Of a stretch of DNA of 64,000 nucleotides, positions 24,682 through 33,883 are shown piece after piece. The stretch is from contig JANMZO010000145.1 in NCBI GenBank assembly GCA_031383405.1, forward strand, positions 1-64,000. Reading direction: 5' to 3'. Origin of the DNA: JANMZO01 sp031383405. Lineage in GTDB: Bacteria > Actinomycetota > Acidimicrobiia > Acidimicrobiales > JANYDT01. The position numbers and the translations under genes were made by a program. The notes beneath the pieces are model-generated. The model searched no databases. It saw only the letters and a list, made by a program, of their open reading frames with translations, and was not told the origin of the DNA. Each line of letters opens with the position of its first letter. Positions within the stretch are counted from its first letter, which is position 1.

Positions 24682-26235
24682 TCAAGGGGTCGATTGCCGG
24701 GACAGCACCGCACACGTCGTTGGATCAACGATTTCCGTGAAGGTCGGTGAGGGTGTCGACGAGGGCGGATCAGACGGTGACGGGAGGGGTCTCACGATTC
24801 GGATCAAAACCGGTCGGCCGGTAACGCTTCCGCTGCCGGTTGCGATGATCTGCTGGGTCGAGGTGGGGCACGGGGCTCCCGTTAAAACGACCGGGCCCGG
24901 CGCTCCGGTTGTCGGCACGCCGGATGCGACTGCGAGAACTCGGGAACTGAGTGCGGGGTCCCCGGTGATCGCTCTGTGGAACCGGGTGAAGAGCTCGTCG
25001 TACGACACCGTCTCGCCGAGCGCAGGTACAGCGATCGCCGAAGAATCCGGAGCGGAGCGGGATTGACCCGCTGCCGCAGGCGCTGCGGTTGCAACGGACG
25101 AGGTGTTTGGCGCGGCTATCTCTACTGCGGGTGAAGGGGCAGGGGCCCCGGTCGGAGTCGAGGTTGCCGGCGGTACGGTGGCCTTGATCGTGGGCTGACT
25201 GGATGTCGTTCTGTCCTGCCCCGACGACTTTTTTGGCGGCGTCGACCGTTGGCCTGCGAGCGTCGTGGTCGGTTCCGGTGCGGCGTTCAACGGCGGCGCA
25301 TCCTGCTCCGCCGGTGATCCGACAACGGTTGTGGCCGGGATGTTTGTTCGGGCCGCAGGTGCTTTTGCAACCGGAGTACCCGTGTCGCCGACGGGTTGTC
25401 CGGCTGCCCGGGAAGGGGTCGCTTCAGCAGGTACGAGACCGCCCTCCATGGCAACGGTGTCTGCGCCAGCGTCGGGTGCGGCGGCAGTTTTGGTGACTGC
25501 CTTGTTTGCTGCGGCCTCCGAGCCTCCGTTGCTGTTGAGGTTCCCGACACCGTCGGAGCGTGCCGGTACCTCCGCTTCGAGCAGATCGACCGTTGTGGTT
25601 GCCGAAATGGCGACGGTCGACACCTGGTCGATCCGCCCCGGTCGAAGGAGCACCGCCGACAGGGCGACCAGGGCGCCGGCCCCCACCACGAGGACACTTC
25701 GTTGGCGTAGAAAGGCCAGTGCGCCTCCGGAGCCGGTGGTACCGGTTGGCGACGGGGCACGGGAACCGAGGAGGTTTCGCCACCACGAGGCCCCGGGCAC
25801 CGGTGCCGTTTCCGGCTTGGGTGTGGCGATGAGCTGATGGGCGTGGCTGACCGGAATCTCGGCGTCGAATGCCGCAAGGGCGGCTGACACCGCCTGCTCC
25901 ATGTGTGCGGGCTCAACGTCGAAAGCGGTACCGACCAAACGCAATTCCGCCGTCGACAACCCGAGAATCGTTGCGTGGCGGGCCGAGCAGGAAGCACATC
26001 GCGAGATATGGCCTGCGGCCTCCAGGAGAGCGGGTTCTTTCCACCGGTCTTCAATCCGGGGATCATCCTCATGCAACTCCGCTGCGAATCGGCGAACTTC
26101 GTCGACGGAGAGGTCGATCTCACCGAGCAGCGCCAACGTCGTGTCGTCGATGTGGTCGATGTGGTCGATGTGGTCGATGTGCCCCGAATCCTCCGAATCC
26201 GGAATGGGCGGTTGGGTGTCTTCAATGCCCATCAT
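24682..26235 (-). CDS. Transmembrane anti-sigma factor with zinc-binding ZAS motif
   Basis: This 517-residue protein carries the ZAS signature H76-x3-C80-x2-C83 (GHISRCASC) in its cytoplasmic N-terminal part, the motif that binds group IV sigma factors. One membrane segment follows (SVLVVGAGALVALSAVLL), then about 300 outside residues rich in Pro/Ala/Thr, probably disordered cell-wall-spanning sequence, and a small C-terminal domain. Its start overlaps the sigma gene by 14 bases, so the two are coupled; it probably holds the sigma factor inactive. The N-terminus contains HID repeated four times, encoded by a perfect 9-bp repeat. Confidence 0.8.
   Translation of the reverse strand: MMGIEDTQPPIPDSEDSGHIDHIDHIDHIDDTTLALLGEIDLSVDEVRRFAAELHEDDPRIEDRWKEPALLEAAGHISRCASCSARHATILGLSTAELRLVGTAFDVEPAHMEQAVSAALAAFDAEIPVSHAHQLIATPKPETAPVPGASWWRNLLGSRAPSPTGTTGSGGALAFLRQRSVLVVGAGALVALSAVLLRPGRIDQVSTVAISATTTVDLLEAEVPARSDGVGNLNSNGGSEAAANKAVTKTAAAPDAGADTVAMEGGLVPAEATPSRAAGQPVGDTGTPVAKAPAARTNIPATTVVGSPAEQDAPPLNAAPEPTTTLAGQRSTPPKKSSGQDRTTSSQPTIKATVPPATSTPTGAPAPSPAVEIAAPNTSSVATAAPAAAGQSRSAPDSSAIAVPALGETVSYDELFTRFHRAITGDPALSSRVLAVASGVPTTGAPGPVVLTGAPCPTSTQQIIATGSGSVTGRPVLIRIVRPLPSPSDPPSSTPSPTFTEIVDPTTCAVLSRQSTP
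26146..26181 (-). repeat. 9-bp tandem repeat (4 units) inside the anti-sigma gene
   Basis: GTCGATGTG is repeated four times and encodes His-Ile-Asp repeats near residue 20-30 of the anti-sigma factor, just before the ZAS domain. Being a multiple of three, slippage would change length without breaking the frame. Confidence 0.85.
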
Positions 26236-26923
26236 GAAACCTTTGACGTTGATGCGTGGCGGAAAAGTTCCCGATATCGCCGTGATCTTTGAGGGCGATA
26301 TGGGTCGGAGCGGGGAGCGGCTCGTTGGCAGTCATGGAGCGGAGGAGGTGAGGTGCGAGGCTCGCCCGACCCCGGGCGATGCGAGAGCGGACGGTGCCGG
26401 GCGGAATACCGAGCACGTCTGCGATTTCCGCGTAATCAAGGCCGCATAGGTCGCGAAGAACGAGGGGTGCCCGGAAGTCAGGGGCGATGTTCGCCAGTGC
26501 CTCGTGGATCGCCTCCCGGTCGACGATGGACTCGATCTTTTCCGTGGCCCCGTTGTCGATGGCCAGAGGGGCGCGGAACCTGCGTCCCTGGGTCTCGTCT
26601 TCCGGTTCCGGTGCCCCGATCATGCGGGGCTCCGGTCGACGGTTACGGCGGCGGACCTCGTCCAGCGCTGCGTTCGTGGCGACCCGGTACAACCACGTCG
26701 TGAACGAACTGGTTCCGTCGAAACGGCCAATCGCCTTTGCCACCGAAACGAGCGCGTTCTGTGCAGCGTCGTTGGCGTCCGCGTCGTTGTTAAGGACCCG
26801 GCGGCAGCGTTCGAGCACGGCTGGATAGTGACGACGTAGCAGGGCGTCCAACGCAGCGCGCTCTCCCCGCTGGGCTGCCGCCACGAGAATGACATCAGAT
26901 TCGTCGTGGAAGCGGGGGCTCAT
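26222..26923 (-). CDS. ECF RNA polymerase sigma factor (SigM-like)
   Basis: A 233-residue group IV sigma factor. Region 2 has ALDALLRRHYPAVLERCRRV and DANDAAQNALVSVAKAIGRF with SFTTWLYRVATNAALDEVRR; region 4 has FRAPLVLRDLCGLDYAEIAD, then VLGIPPGTVRSRIARGRASL, the helix-turn-helix that reads the -35 element. The linker is fairly long and a 35-residue tail follows region 4. The anti-sigma gene overlaps its end and a transmembrane kinase gene ends 10 bases before its start. The SigM label rests on synteny with trxB/trxA and murJ. Confidence 0.9.
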   Translation of the reverse strand: MSPRFHDESDVILVAAAQRGERAALDALLRRHYPAVLERCRRVLNNDADANDAAQNALVSVAKAIGRFDGTSSFTTWLYRVATNAALDEVRRRNRRPEPRMIGAPEPEDETQGRRFRAPLAIDNGATEKIESIVDREAIHEALANIAPDFRAPLVLRDLCGLDYAEIADVLGIPPGTVRSRIARGRASLAPHLLRSMTANEPLPAPTHIALKDHGDIGNFSATHQRQRFHDGH

Positions 26924-26933
26924 ACGGTCCGAG

Positions 26934-28577
26934 CTAGCGACGTGGAGTGAGTTCTTGGATGATCACACGAGTAAGTTGCTGGCCGTCCGCCTTCGGGCCG
27001 AGTTCAGTGATCCACAGGAGCACCAGTGAGCCGCGCTTTTTGGTGAGCTTCACGTTGGTTGTCGATGTACCGACATTGCTCAACCGGCCGAGGGCCGGTC
27101 CCCAGTCGGCGAAGTTGACCGGTATCTTGTCGGCAATGTACACCTTCGCCGACCACTGCCGACTCGGGCTGGCCACGCGTAGTTCAGACACCTCGCTCGC
27201 CTCGTGGAGCCGGACGATAATCCCGACGCCATCTTTGGTGTCGTTGAACTTCCGGGTTCCGTAGCCTTCGGTCGTCCAACTCGTGGCCAGGTCGCCATCG
27301 ACCGCGTTCTTCGCGGCGGCGTCCTTCTCGGAACCGTCGCCCAACGGGTCGTACGCGGAGGCGCCATCGACCTGCAGCACTTTTGTCGTCCGCACGGCCT
27401 TCAACACCGAGCTAACTGCGACACCCGCCCCGATACCGAGGACTAGACCGGCCAGGGCCAACACGAACAATCGACGACCGAGGAGTTTGGCGGGCGTTGC
27501 GGAGTGGTTCTGCACTGTTGTGGGATCGGTCGTACTCTGCCCCGGGCGAGCACCGGTCACCACCGACGATTTCGGTAGCACCCGGACCGGACCGCTTTGG
27601 TCAACCGGCTTCGCGGGCGGCGGCGAGGATCCCCCCAGCGCAGCTGGTCCGACCGCTGGACCAACTCCGGGCGGTCGGACGAACGGTTTCGGGGGGGTAA
27701 CGTCATGTTCGGTGCGCCCGACCGCGGGCAGCGCATCGTCGGGTCGAAGGTCGATCGTCCGGAGGGCCGCGGCGAGATCATCGGCTGTCGCGAAGCGCTC
27801 CGGGGGTCGACGGGCCATCGCCTTCGTAATTGCGGCCTCGAGGCTGCGGGGAACGCCGGCCCTGACCTGACGGGGCGGCGTCGCCGTCTCCCGGACGTGC
27901 TTGAGAGCCGTTGTGATGTCGTTCTTTCCGGTGAACGGAGGACGCCCGCAGACGCTTTCGTACAGCACCACACCAAGCGCGTAAATGTCGGAGCGTGCGT
28001 CGATCTCCCCTCCTTCCACCTGTTCGGGAGCGAGGTACTTGGCAGTACCGAGGATGGCCCCCACCTGCGTGAGGTCTTCGCCCGCCTGAGCATTCTGGAT
28101 CGCCCACGCGCCAACGTCTTGGTCGTCGACGCGGCGGTCGGTCAACTTGGCGATTCCGAAGTCGACGACCTTCACCCGGCCGTCTGCCTGCACGAGGATG
28201 TTCGCCGGTTTCACGTCGCGGTGGATCAACCCGTTGCGGTGGGCATAGGCCAACCCGTCGGCGGCCTGGCGCACGATGTCGACGGCCTTTTGCATGGTTA
28301 GACCCTTTTGGAGCAACGCCCGGAGCGACTCGCCCCGAATGAGCTCCATAACGATGTAGGCCCTTGTAGTGGTGGGAGCACCCTTCGGTCCGGCAACCTG
28401 GTCTACCCCGGTGTCGAAGATCGCAACCACATTGGGGTGGCTGAGTTTGGCGATCGAAAGGGCCTCGCGACGAAATCGGCTCACAAACCCGGCATCGCCG
28501 GCCAGGTGACCGTGGAGCATCTTGACCGCAACATCGCGATCGAGGTTCTCGTCGTGGGCTTCCCACACCTCGGCCAT
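26934..28577 (-). CDS. Transmembrane Ser/Thr protein kinase with extracellular domain; 5' end uncertain
   Basis: From the ATG at 28577 the product has 547 residues. The kinase domain has the VAVK lysine (K19), HRDVKPANIL (119-128) and DFG (139-141), so it looks catalytically competent. A Pro-rich juxtamembrane region, one TM segment (370-392) and an extracellular domain of about 150 residues resembling a discoidin/sugar-binding-like fold (VDGDLATSW) follow. The Gly-rich loop is not included from this start; upstream codons encode YRLRRSIERGG in frame, but there is no ATG/GTG/TTG. A good start (GGGAG, 5 bases, ATG at 28657) lies one base out of frame. See the finding on this. Confidence 0.85.
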   Translation of the reverse strand: MAEVWEAHDENLDRDVAVKMLHGHLAGDAGFVSRFRREALSIAKLSHPNVVAIFDTGVDQVAGPKGAPTTTRAYIVMELIRGESLRALLQKGLTMQKAVDIVRQAADGLAYAHRNGLIHRDVKPANILVQADGRVKVVDFGIAKLTDRRVDDQDVGAWAIQNAQAGEDLTQVGAILGTAKYLAPEQVEGGEIDARSDIYALGVVLYESVCGRPPFTGKNDITTALKHVRETATPPRQVRAGVPRSLEAAITKAMARRPPERFATADDLAAALRTIDLRPDDALPAVGRTEHDVTPPKPFVRPPGVGPAVGPAALGGSSPPPAKPVDQSGPVRVLPKSSVVTGARPGQSTTDPTTVQNHSATPAKLLGRRLFVLALAGLVLGIGAGVAVSSVLKAVRTTKVLQVDGASAYDPLGDGSEKDAAAKNAVDGDLATSWTTEGYGTRKFNDTKDGVGIIVRLHEASEVSELRVASPSRQWSAKVYIADKIPVNFADWGPALGRLSNVGTSTTNVKLTKKRGSLVLLWITELGPKADGQQLTRVIIQELTPRR

Positions 28578-28809
28578 GCCGCCGCGTTCAATGGACCGAC
28601 GAAGACGGTAACGACCAGCTACCAGTTCGCCTTCGGACGCGACAGAAGCAGCCTCATGGCCGCTCCCTAGGGCGGAACCGGGAGTGGGTTCATCCCAGAT
28701 GATGGCTCCAGCGAACCGGATGCAGACGTGACCCGTTCATGATGGCCCTAGCTTCGATGCCCAAAGGACAGCCGCTCGTGGTGAAGTGTGGAATCGGAGC
28801 CATTCAGGG
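28578..28809. other. Spacer between the 66-bp repeats and the kinase gene
   Basis: Bases 28578-28670 contain the probable true 5' end of the kinase gene (in-frame P-loop codons and an out-of-frame ATG with ribosome site). From about 28671 to 28809 I see no gene, clear promoter or terminator. Confidence 0.5.
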
Positions 28810-28941
28810 CTCAGTCTTTTTGTCCGGTGGCACGGACGTCTCAAGGACGTGAAAATCGGTACCCGTCATTTTCCGCTCAGTCTTTTTGTCCGGTGGCACG
28901 GACGTCTCAAGGACGTGAAAATCGGTACCCGTCATTTTCCG
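28810..28941 (-). repeat. 66-bp dispersed repeat, two identical tandem units (copy B)
   Basis: Units 28810-28875 and 28876-28941 are identical to each other and are the reverse complement of the units at 19.7 and 57.5 kb, with few differences. They start two bases after the degV stop on the minus strand, so they lie at the 3' end of degV in the same gene-relative orientation as the other copies. Confidence 0.92.
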
Positions 28942-28942
28942 C

Positions 28943-29800
28943 TCAGCGCTTCGGCACGTTGAAGGTGATGCCGACCACCCGGGGGCCGCCGTGGCTTCCA
29001 ATCACGGCCCCGATTTGGCCCTGTACGATCTGGTCGCGTGGGAAGGCGATGGATAGTTGCTCGACGATCTGGTCGGCGTCGTCGGCGTCGCCGTGCATGA
29101 CCGCCAGGTTTTCGATCGAGCCGTATTCCTTCTTCGCGTCCATCACCATCTGGGTCAGCTGCGCGAGTGCTTTGGAACGGGTGCGTTGCTTTCCGAGTTC
29201 TTCAACGGCTCCGCTGGAGATGTCGAGCAGCGGCTTGACCGAGAGCAGCGAACCAATGAGGGCCCTGGCGCCTCCGATCCGCCCGCCCTTCTTCAGATTG
29301 TCGAGGGTGTCGAGCGCGCCGTAGACACGGGTGCGTAGCTTCATCGACTCGATCTCAGCCACGATCTCTTCTGGGCTTGCGCCGCTCGCGGCCATCCTCG
29401 CCGCAACCCGGACCATCGAACCCTGTCCCATCGTGATCGACAGCGAGTCGATCACGCGAACGTCGATCTCGGGACGGACGGAGGAGGCGGCCAACTCGGC
29501 CGACGCATAGGTCGCCGACAACTTCGACGACAGGTTGATGCAGATCACCGTTGTCGCTCCGGCTGCCGCGGCACGACGAAAGGCCTGTTCAAAGGCACCG
29601 GGGGAAGGAGCGGCGGTCTCCGGGAGCACCGGTGACTGGCCGACCCGGCGCCAGAATTCCTTTGGGCTGAGGTCCTTGCGATCGATGAACTCTTCGCTTC
29701 CGAAACGGATGCTGAGCGGCACCACTTCGATGTTCAGCTCGGCGGTGTCGGCTTCCGCCAGATCACAAGCGCTATCGGTGACGATCTTGACGTTCGACAT
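28943..29800 (-). CDS. DegV family fatty-acid-binding protein
   Basis: A 285-residue soluble protein with the DegV signature: it starts NVKIVTDSACDL, with VVPLSIRFG and PSPGAFEQAFRRA, GATTVICINLSSKLSATYAS (lipid carboxylate contacts), DSLSITMGQG, and the second-domain YGALDTLDNLKKGGRIG. DegV/FakB proteins bind a fatty acid and present it to the FakA kinase; no fakA gene is seen here, so the partner is unknown. It lies between murJ and the kinase gene, which in mycobacteria belong to one gene. Confidence 0.92.
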   Translation of the reverse strand: MSNVKIVTDSACDLAEADTAELNIEVVPLSIRFGSEEFIDRKDLSPKEFWRRVGQSPVLPETAAPSPGAFEQAFRRAAAAGATTVICINLSSKLSATYASAELAASSVRPEIDVRVIDSLSITMGQGSMVRVAARMAASGASPEEIVAEIESMKLRTRVYGALDTLDNLKKGGRIGGARALIGSLLSVKPLLDISSGAVEELGKQRTRSKALAQLTQMVMDAKKEYGSIENLAVMHGDADDADQIVEQLSIAFPRDQIVQGQIGAVIGSHGGPRVVGITFNVPKR

Positions 29801-29894
29801 GTTGATGGGTCCTTGGAGGTGTGGTCCTAGTGCAAGAAGTCAAACGTGCAATAGGTACGGCTTGGGTCGTTTCTGACCGGGTTGGGTTTGACGT

Positions 29895-31706
29895 TTACGA
29901 GAACCCCGGCAGCCTGCGTTGCAATCCGCGCACGATAGCGTCGAGTTGGTTGATACCAACGCGTCGGCCGATGACGACGTAAACGCTAACACCGACTCCA
30001 ACACCGGTCCCTACTTCGAGTAGCGAACCGAACCGGGCGTTGAGCGCGATAATCGCGTCAGGGCGGACGAACAACCAGTGCATGGAGTACGTGGTCACCG
30101 AGCAGGCGAGCGCCATGGCGGCGGTGGCCAGAAACACCCGGGCGAGGCTGTCGAGAATCTGGTTGCCGTTAAGACCCTTTGTCCGTTGACTTACAACTGC
30201 GAACGCGAGAAAGGAGCTGAGGATGTACGCCACGGCCATGCCGAACGCAAGTCCTTGGACTCCGAATCCGAGCCGAAACGCGACGCCGGCCAGAAGAATG
30301 TTAAGCGCGCATTCCAACACGTTGACGTGGTATGTCGCCTTGGTGGAACGCATCGCCTTCAACGCGTTCATGAGCAGCAGGTACACGCTGAACGCCGGCA
30401 GGCCGATTGCGAAGACCTGAAGGGTGTCGGCCAACAGACGTGCACCACCTGAGTTGAGGTCGCCGTTGCGGATCAGTGCCACGATCGGCCGGGAGAGAAT
30501 CATGTAGCCGGCGGCGGCGGGAACCATGATGGTCAGCACAGACGAGATCGCGTCGGACAGACGGTTGCGGAAGCGGGCCCGTTTGCGGTCGAGAAACGCT
30601 TCGGCCAACTCGGGCTGGATGCCACTCATGATCGAAACGGCGAACACACCGTGGGGGAGCAGAAAGAACGTGCTGTAGGCGAGCGAATAGACCGCATAGT
30701 CGCCGTCTATCCGACTCGATGCCCAGACCACGAACTGCAGTGCAACCATGTTCGCGATCACGTACCCGAACGTCCACGTCGATAGCGTGACCAGTTCCCG
30801 AATCGCGGGATGACTTGGCTCCCAGTGCCAGCGTGGCCGGTAGCCGGTCGCCCGCAAAGAAGGCACATGGCCCATGGCCATTATGACCACACCGAGGGTG
30901 GTACCCAGCCCAAGGAGCACCTTGGTCGGCGTGTCGTTCAAAACGAGGTTCAAACCCACCAAAGGATCGTTCGGGTCGGCATTCGCAGCGTGCTTCACAT
31001 TCGAAAGCAGGCGTTGAGCCCAGATCAGCACAACGATGACCGTGAGGTTGTTGAGAACCGGGGCCAACATCGGAGCACCGAAGCGGCGACGGGCGTTCAA
31101 CAGAGCGGTGGCGACCGTGATGAACCCGTAGAAGGCGATCTGCGGAGCGAACCAGCGCAGGAGATATGCCGCCAGCCGTTGTTTCTCTTCGCTGGCCGAG
31201 CCGATCCAGATACTCATGATGGTCGGCGCGAGCGCCATCGTGAGAAGAACCGTGACTGCGAGGACCACTCCGACCAGCGTCACGATGGCATCTATGCCTT
31301 CGTCGGCCCGCCGGGTCTTCTTGCGCATCAACGCGAGGAAGATCGGCACGAGCGAAGCGGAAAGAACTCCTCCGGCGACGAGTTCATAAAGCATGTTCGG
31401 GGTGGTGTTGCCGATTTGGTACGCGTCGGCCAGAGCGGTGGCTCCGAAGCCGAGGAACACAAACGAGCGGATCGCGCCGGTGAGGCGCGACAGCAACGTT
31501 CCCATGGCCATCAAGGCTGTGGCGTCACCGAGCGCACTCCCTTGCGACGACGGTGTTTGACGGTGTGACGACGGTGTTTGAGGGGGCGACGACGGTGTTT
31601 GAGGGGGCGACGACGGTGTTTGACGGTGTGACGAAGATGTTTGACGGCCCGCGACTCGCGGCGTCGGTCGTCGGCGGGCAGGCGTGTCGGGACGGTCGTC
31701 GGTCAC
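29895..31706 (-). CDS. murJ: Lipid II flippase MurJ (MviN)
   Basis: This 603-residue multi-span protein translocates lipid II for peptidoglycan synthesis. After about 55 polar residues it has the MOP-family core: GDATALMAMGTLLSRLTGAI, then ALADAYQIGNTTPNMLYELV, GVLSASLVPIFLALM and about 14 TM segments. Unlike the mycobacterial MviN it has no kinase-like domain at its C-terminus. The GTG start at 31706 overlaps the upstream stop (GTGA). The N-terminal tail is made of five 7-residue repeats of the QTPSS type. Confidence 0.93.
   Translation of the reverse strand: MTDDRPDTPARRRPTPRVAGRQTSSSHRQTPSSPPQTPSSPPQTPSSHRQTPSSQGSALGDATALMAMGTLLSRLTGAIRSFVFLGFGATALADAYQIGNTTPNMLYELVAGGVLSASLVPIFLALMRKKTRRADEGIDAIVTLVGVVLAVTVLLTMALAPTIMSIWIGSASEEKQRLAAYLLRWFAPQIAFYGFITVATALLNARRRFGAPMLAPVLNNLTVIVVLIWAQRLLSNVKHAANADPNDPLVGLNLVLNDTPTKVLLGLGTTLGVVIMAMGHVPSLRATGYRPRWHWEPSHPAIRELVTLSTWTFGYVIANMVALQFVVWASSRIDGDYAVYSLAYSTFFLLPHGVFAVSIMSGIQPELAEAFLDRKRARFRNRLSDAISSVLTIMVPAAAGYMILSRPIVALIRNGDLNSGGARLLADTLQVFAIGLPAFSVYLLLMNALKAMRSTKATYHVNVLECALNILLAGVAFRLGFGVQGLAFGMAVAYILSSFLAFAVVSQRTKGLNGNQILDSLARVFLATAAMALACSVTTYSMHWLFVRPDAIIALNARFGSLLEVGTGVGVGVSVYVVIGRRVGINQLDAIVRGLQRRLPGFS
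31546..31650 (-). repeat. 21-bp tandem repeat (5 units) in the 5' part of murJ
   Basis: Five contiguous 21-bp units (31546, 31567, 31588, 31609, 31630) encode the Pro/Ser/Gln-rich N-terminal tail of MurJ. Units 2 and 3 are identical, as are 1 and 4; unit 5 is diverged. The unit length keeps the frame. Confidence 0.88.
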
Positions 31707-33883
31707 GAACCGGCCCGCTTCGGACTCGCCTGTGACGGGTGGCTGTTCAAGGACCGCTCACGCCGGGTTCGGAGAATTGTTCGGATCCACCATGCGCCCA
31801 GAACAAGAAGTGCTCCTATCGTGAGAATTTTGCCGAGCCCACCAACAGCAGTTGAACGCAACGTATACCGAACGTTAGTGAGCGCGAGTCCCGAGGGGGT
31901 GGTCAAGCGCAGCCGCATCGAGAATGATCCCGGGCCCCGGGTGGTCACCTGAATCTGCTCCTGGTGGATCCGGCTCTGGATAACGATCGTGCGACGGACC
32001 AGAAGTTGTCCGGGCCGGTTCGGATCGGCCACCGATCCTTCCAACGAGACGTTGTCGCTCGAAACCTCAAGGACGACGGTGGTCGGTCGCCCGCTGTCGT
32101 TGATGATCGGTATCGGAACCTCCTGCTGACGCGCCGTTAATGTGACGATGTCCGTCGGGGAAAGATGGATGGTTCCGATACGCGCGTTGGATTCGTCCTC
32201 TATCCGTTTGAGGGCCGCTGCGAAGTTCGCCCCCGGTGTGGCAGCGCTGCCTGACGGTAGGGAAGCCACCGCCACGAGTACACGCTTTTCCAGATCGTCG
32301 GCGTCGGTGGCCGGGCCCTGGAACGCAGATCTGTAGCCGTCGAGTCGGGTGAGGATGCGATTGACGTCCCTCGCGGCGCGTGAAGGGAGTGTCGCTCCCA
32401 CATTCTTTGGTGAGCGCACCAGGGCCGTGCCTCCGCTCGAAGCCAGGGGGAGGCTGAACAGCGTCGACAAAGTCACGGGTTCGATGATCTCCTTCGCCTC
32501 AAGGCCGGCAAGTACTTCTGACAACGTGGCCTGTGAGGTGCTCTCCGGTACGAGGACCGCCGCGCCGTGTGAACCCGACCGTTGGCCGGCTTGAACCATT
32601 GCCAGGTCGGCGATGAGGTGCTGAGCCCGAAGCACATCATCGGCGCCAGGTCGACGTTCGGAAAGTCTTCGGACGAAATGATCTTCGAGCGCGCTGTCGA
32701 GCACCATACCGGGCACCGGTACGCCATCGGAGTTGTCGATCGCAGCGGCATCGATCAGAACTGGCAGGGTCGGGGGGACCTCCCCGGCCTCCGTCTGCAG
32801 GGCGGACGCCTGTACGACAACGCGTCGGTAGCTTAAGGTGCTGAGGGTTCGTGATCCGACGAGTTGGTCGGTGAAGAGGCCGACGCCCGACGTTGTTCTT
32901 GTCTGGAGCAGTGAACGAATTGTGGCCGCGCCCATGGCCTGGTTCCCCTGAACGAGCCGCTTCAGAACGGAGTCGTTCGAGATGGCGCCGGTGATCGGCA
33001 CATAGGGGGTTCCGAGCACCTCACGGCCGACGAGTGCCTGACGCATCTGGTCGAGAAGGGGGCTGGAATTGGCGTCTTGCTGGGAAAGCCGGTAGAGGGT
33101 ATCGAGCGTTTCCGGGGTCGGTGCAATGGTAAGCGGCGTGGAGGGCCGGGCCACGAGCGCCTCGATGACGCTGATGAGGTTTCGGGTTGAGGGGACCTGT
33201 TCCTCGCCGGCGTTATCGAAGTTGGGATCGGTGCGCAACGGCACGATCAACGCCACCTTCAGTGGTTCGAGGGTGGTGTTCACCGCTCGGATCACGTAGG
33301 TGGTAAACCGGTCGACAACGGTTTCTTCGGTGGTTGATCGAAGTTCAACCATGATCGGGTAGACACCGTTGACCCGCAGGTTGATGCAACTCGGGCACTC
33401 GGCCGAAGGAACGCCGATCGGAAGATTGAGTCGAATCGGTATTTCGCGTGCTGCGGCGGACTCGGCGTCGGCGTCGGGGTCGGTTGGGACGGGCACCGAG
33501 GCCCCGATACCGATAACCGAGCCGAGGGCGCGGCTGAGGTTCGTTTGGGCGAACTCAGCTCGGGTTTTGACCCGTTGAAAGACCGTCGCCGCCACCTCAA
33601 GGTTGCGGTCGGAGCCCGGAGGAAGGAGTACTTCAACGTCGACGAGTTGAACGCCGTCCTGCCGAAGCACCGGACCTTGCTGGATGAGCCGAATCTCTGA
33701 CTTCGGAACCTTCGCCTGGGTGTTCGCAGCTTCTTCCGCGGTTGTCGAGTCGACCGGCTTTTTCGCCGAGTCCGCTTCGGCTGGGGCCATTGGATGAACG
33801 GGCCCCATGACAATCGCGGCGGTCACGAGGATCGTCAGGGCCAGCCGTCTGAGGGTCGTCGAGCGGCCGTTGGAGGACCTCAT
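31703..33883 (-). CDS. DUF6049 family envelope protein (Rv3909-like)
   Basis: A 726-residue protein with an N-terminal signal/anchor (LALTILVTAAIVMGPVHPMA), a large outside region of beta-rich domains and one C-terminal membrane segment (ILTIGALLVLGAWWIRTIL) followed by a basic tail. This is the family that in actinobacteria always precedes murJ/mviN; its role is unknown but presumed in envelope synthesis. It overlaps the GNAT gene (ATGA, 33880-33883) and murJ (GTGA, 31703-31706), so the three are coupled. Confidence 0.85.
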   Translation of the reverse strand: MRSSNGRSTTLRRLALTILVTAAIVMGPVHPMAPAEADSAKKPVDSTTAEEAANTQAKVPKSEIRLIQQGPVLRQDGVQLVDVEVLLPPGSDRNLEVAATVFQRVKTRAEFAQTNLSRALGSVIGIGASVPVPTDPDADAESAAAREIPIRLNLPIGVPSAECPSCINLRVNGVYPIMVELRSTTEETVVDRFTTYVIRAVNTTLEPLKVALIVPLRTDPNFDNAGEEQVPSTRNLISVIEALVARPSTPLTIAPTPETLDTLYRLSQQDANSSPLLDQMRQALVGREVLGTPYVPITGAISNDSVLKRLVQGNQAMGAATIRSLLQTRTTSGVGLFTDQLVGSRTLSTLSYRRVVVQASALQTEAGEVPPTLPVLIDAAAIDNSDGVPVPGMVLDSALEDHFVRRLSERRPGADDVLRAQHLIADLAMVQAGQRSGSHGAAVLVPESTSQATLSEVLAGLEAKEIIEPVTLSTLFSLPLASSGGTALVRSPKNVGATLPSRAARDVNRILTRLDGYRSAFQGPATDADDLEKRVLVAVASLPSGSAATPGANFAAALKRIEDESNARIGTIHLSPTDIVTLTARQQEVPIPIINDSGRPTTVVLEVSSDNVSLEGSVADPNRPGQLLVRRTIVIQSRIHQEQIQVTTRGPGSFSMRLRLTTPSGLALTNVRYTLRSTAVGGLGKILTIGALLVLGAWWIRTILRTRRERSLNSHPSQASPKRAGS

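Noticed and set aside
28788..29324. Open frames running through the 66-bp repeats with repeated peptides (FCPVARTS type, or FHVLETSVPPDKK type)
   Set aside because: The peptide repetition simply reflects the DNA repeat; frames differ between copies and overlap degV.
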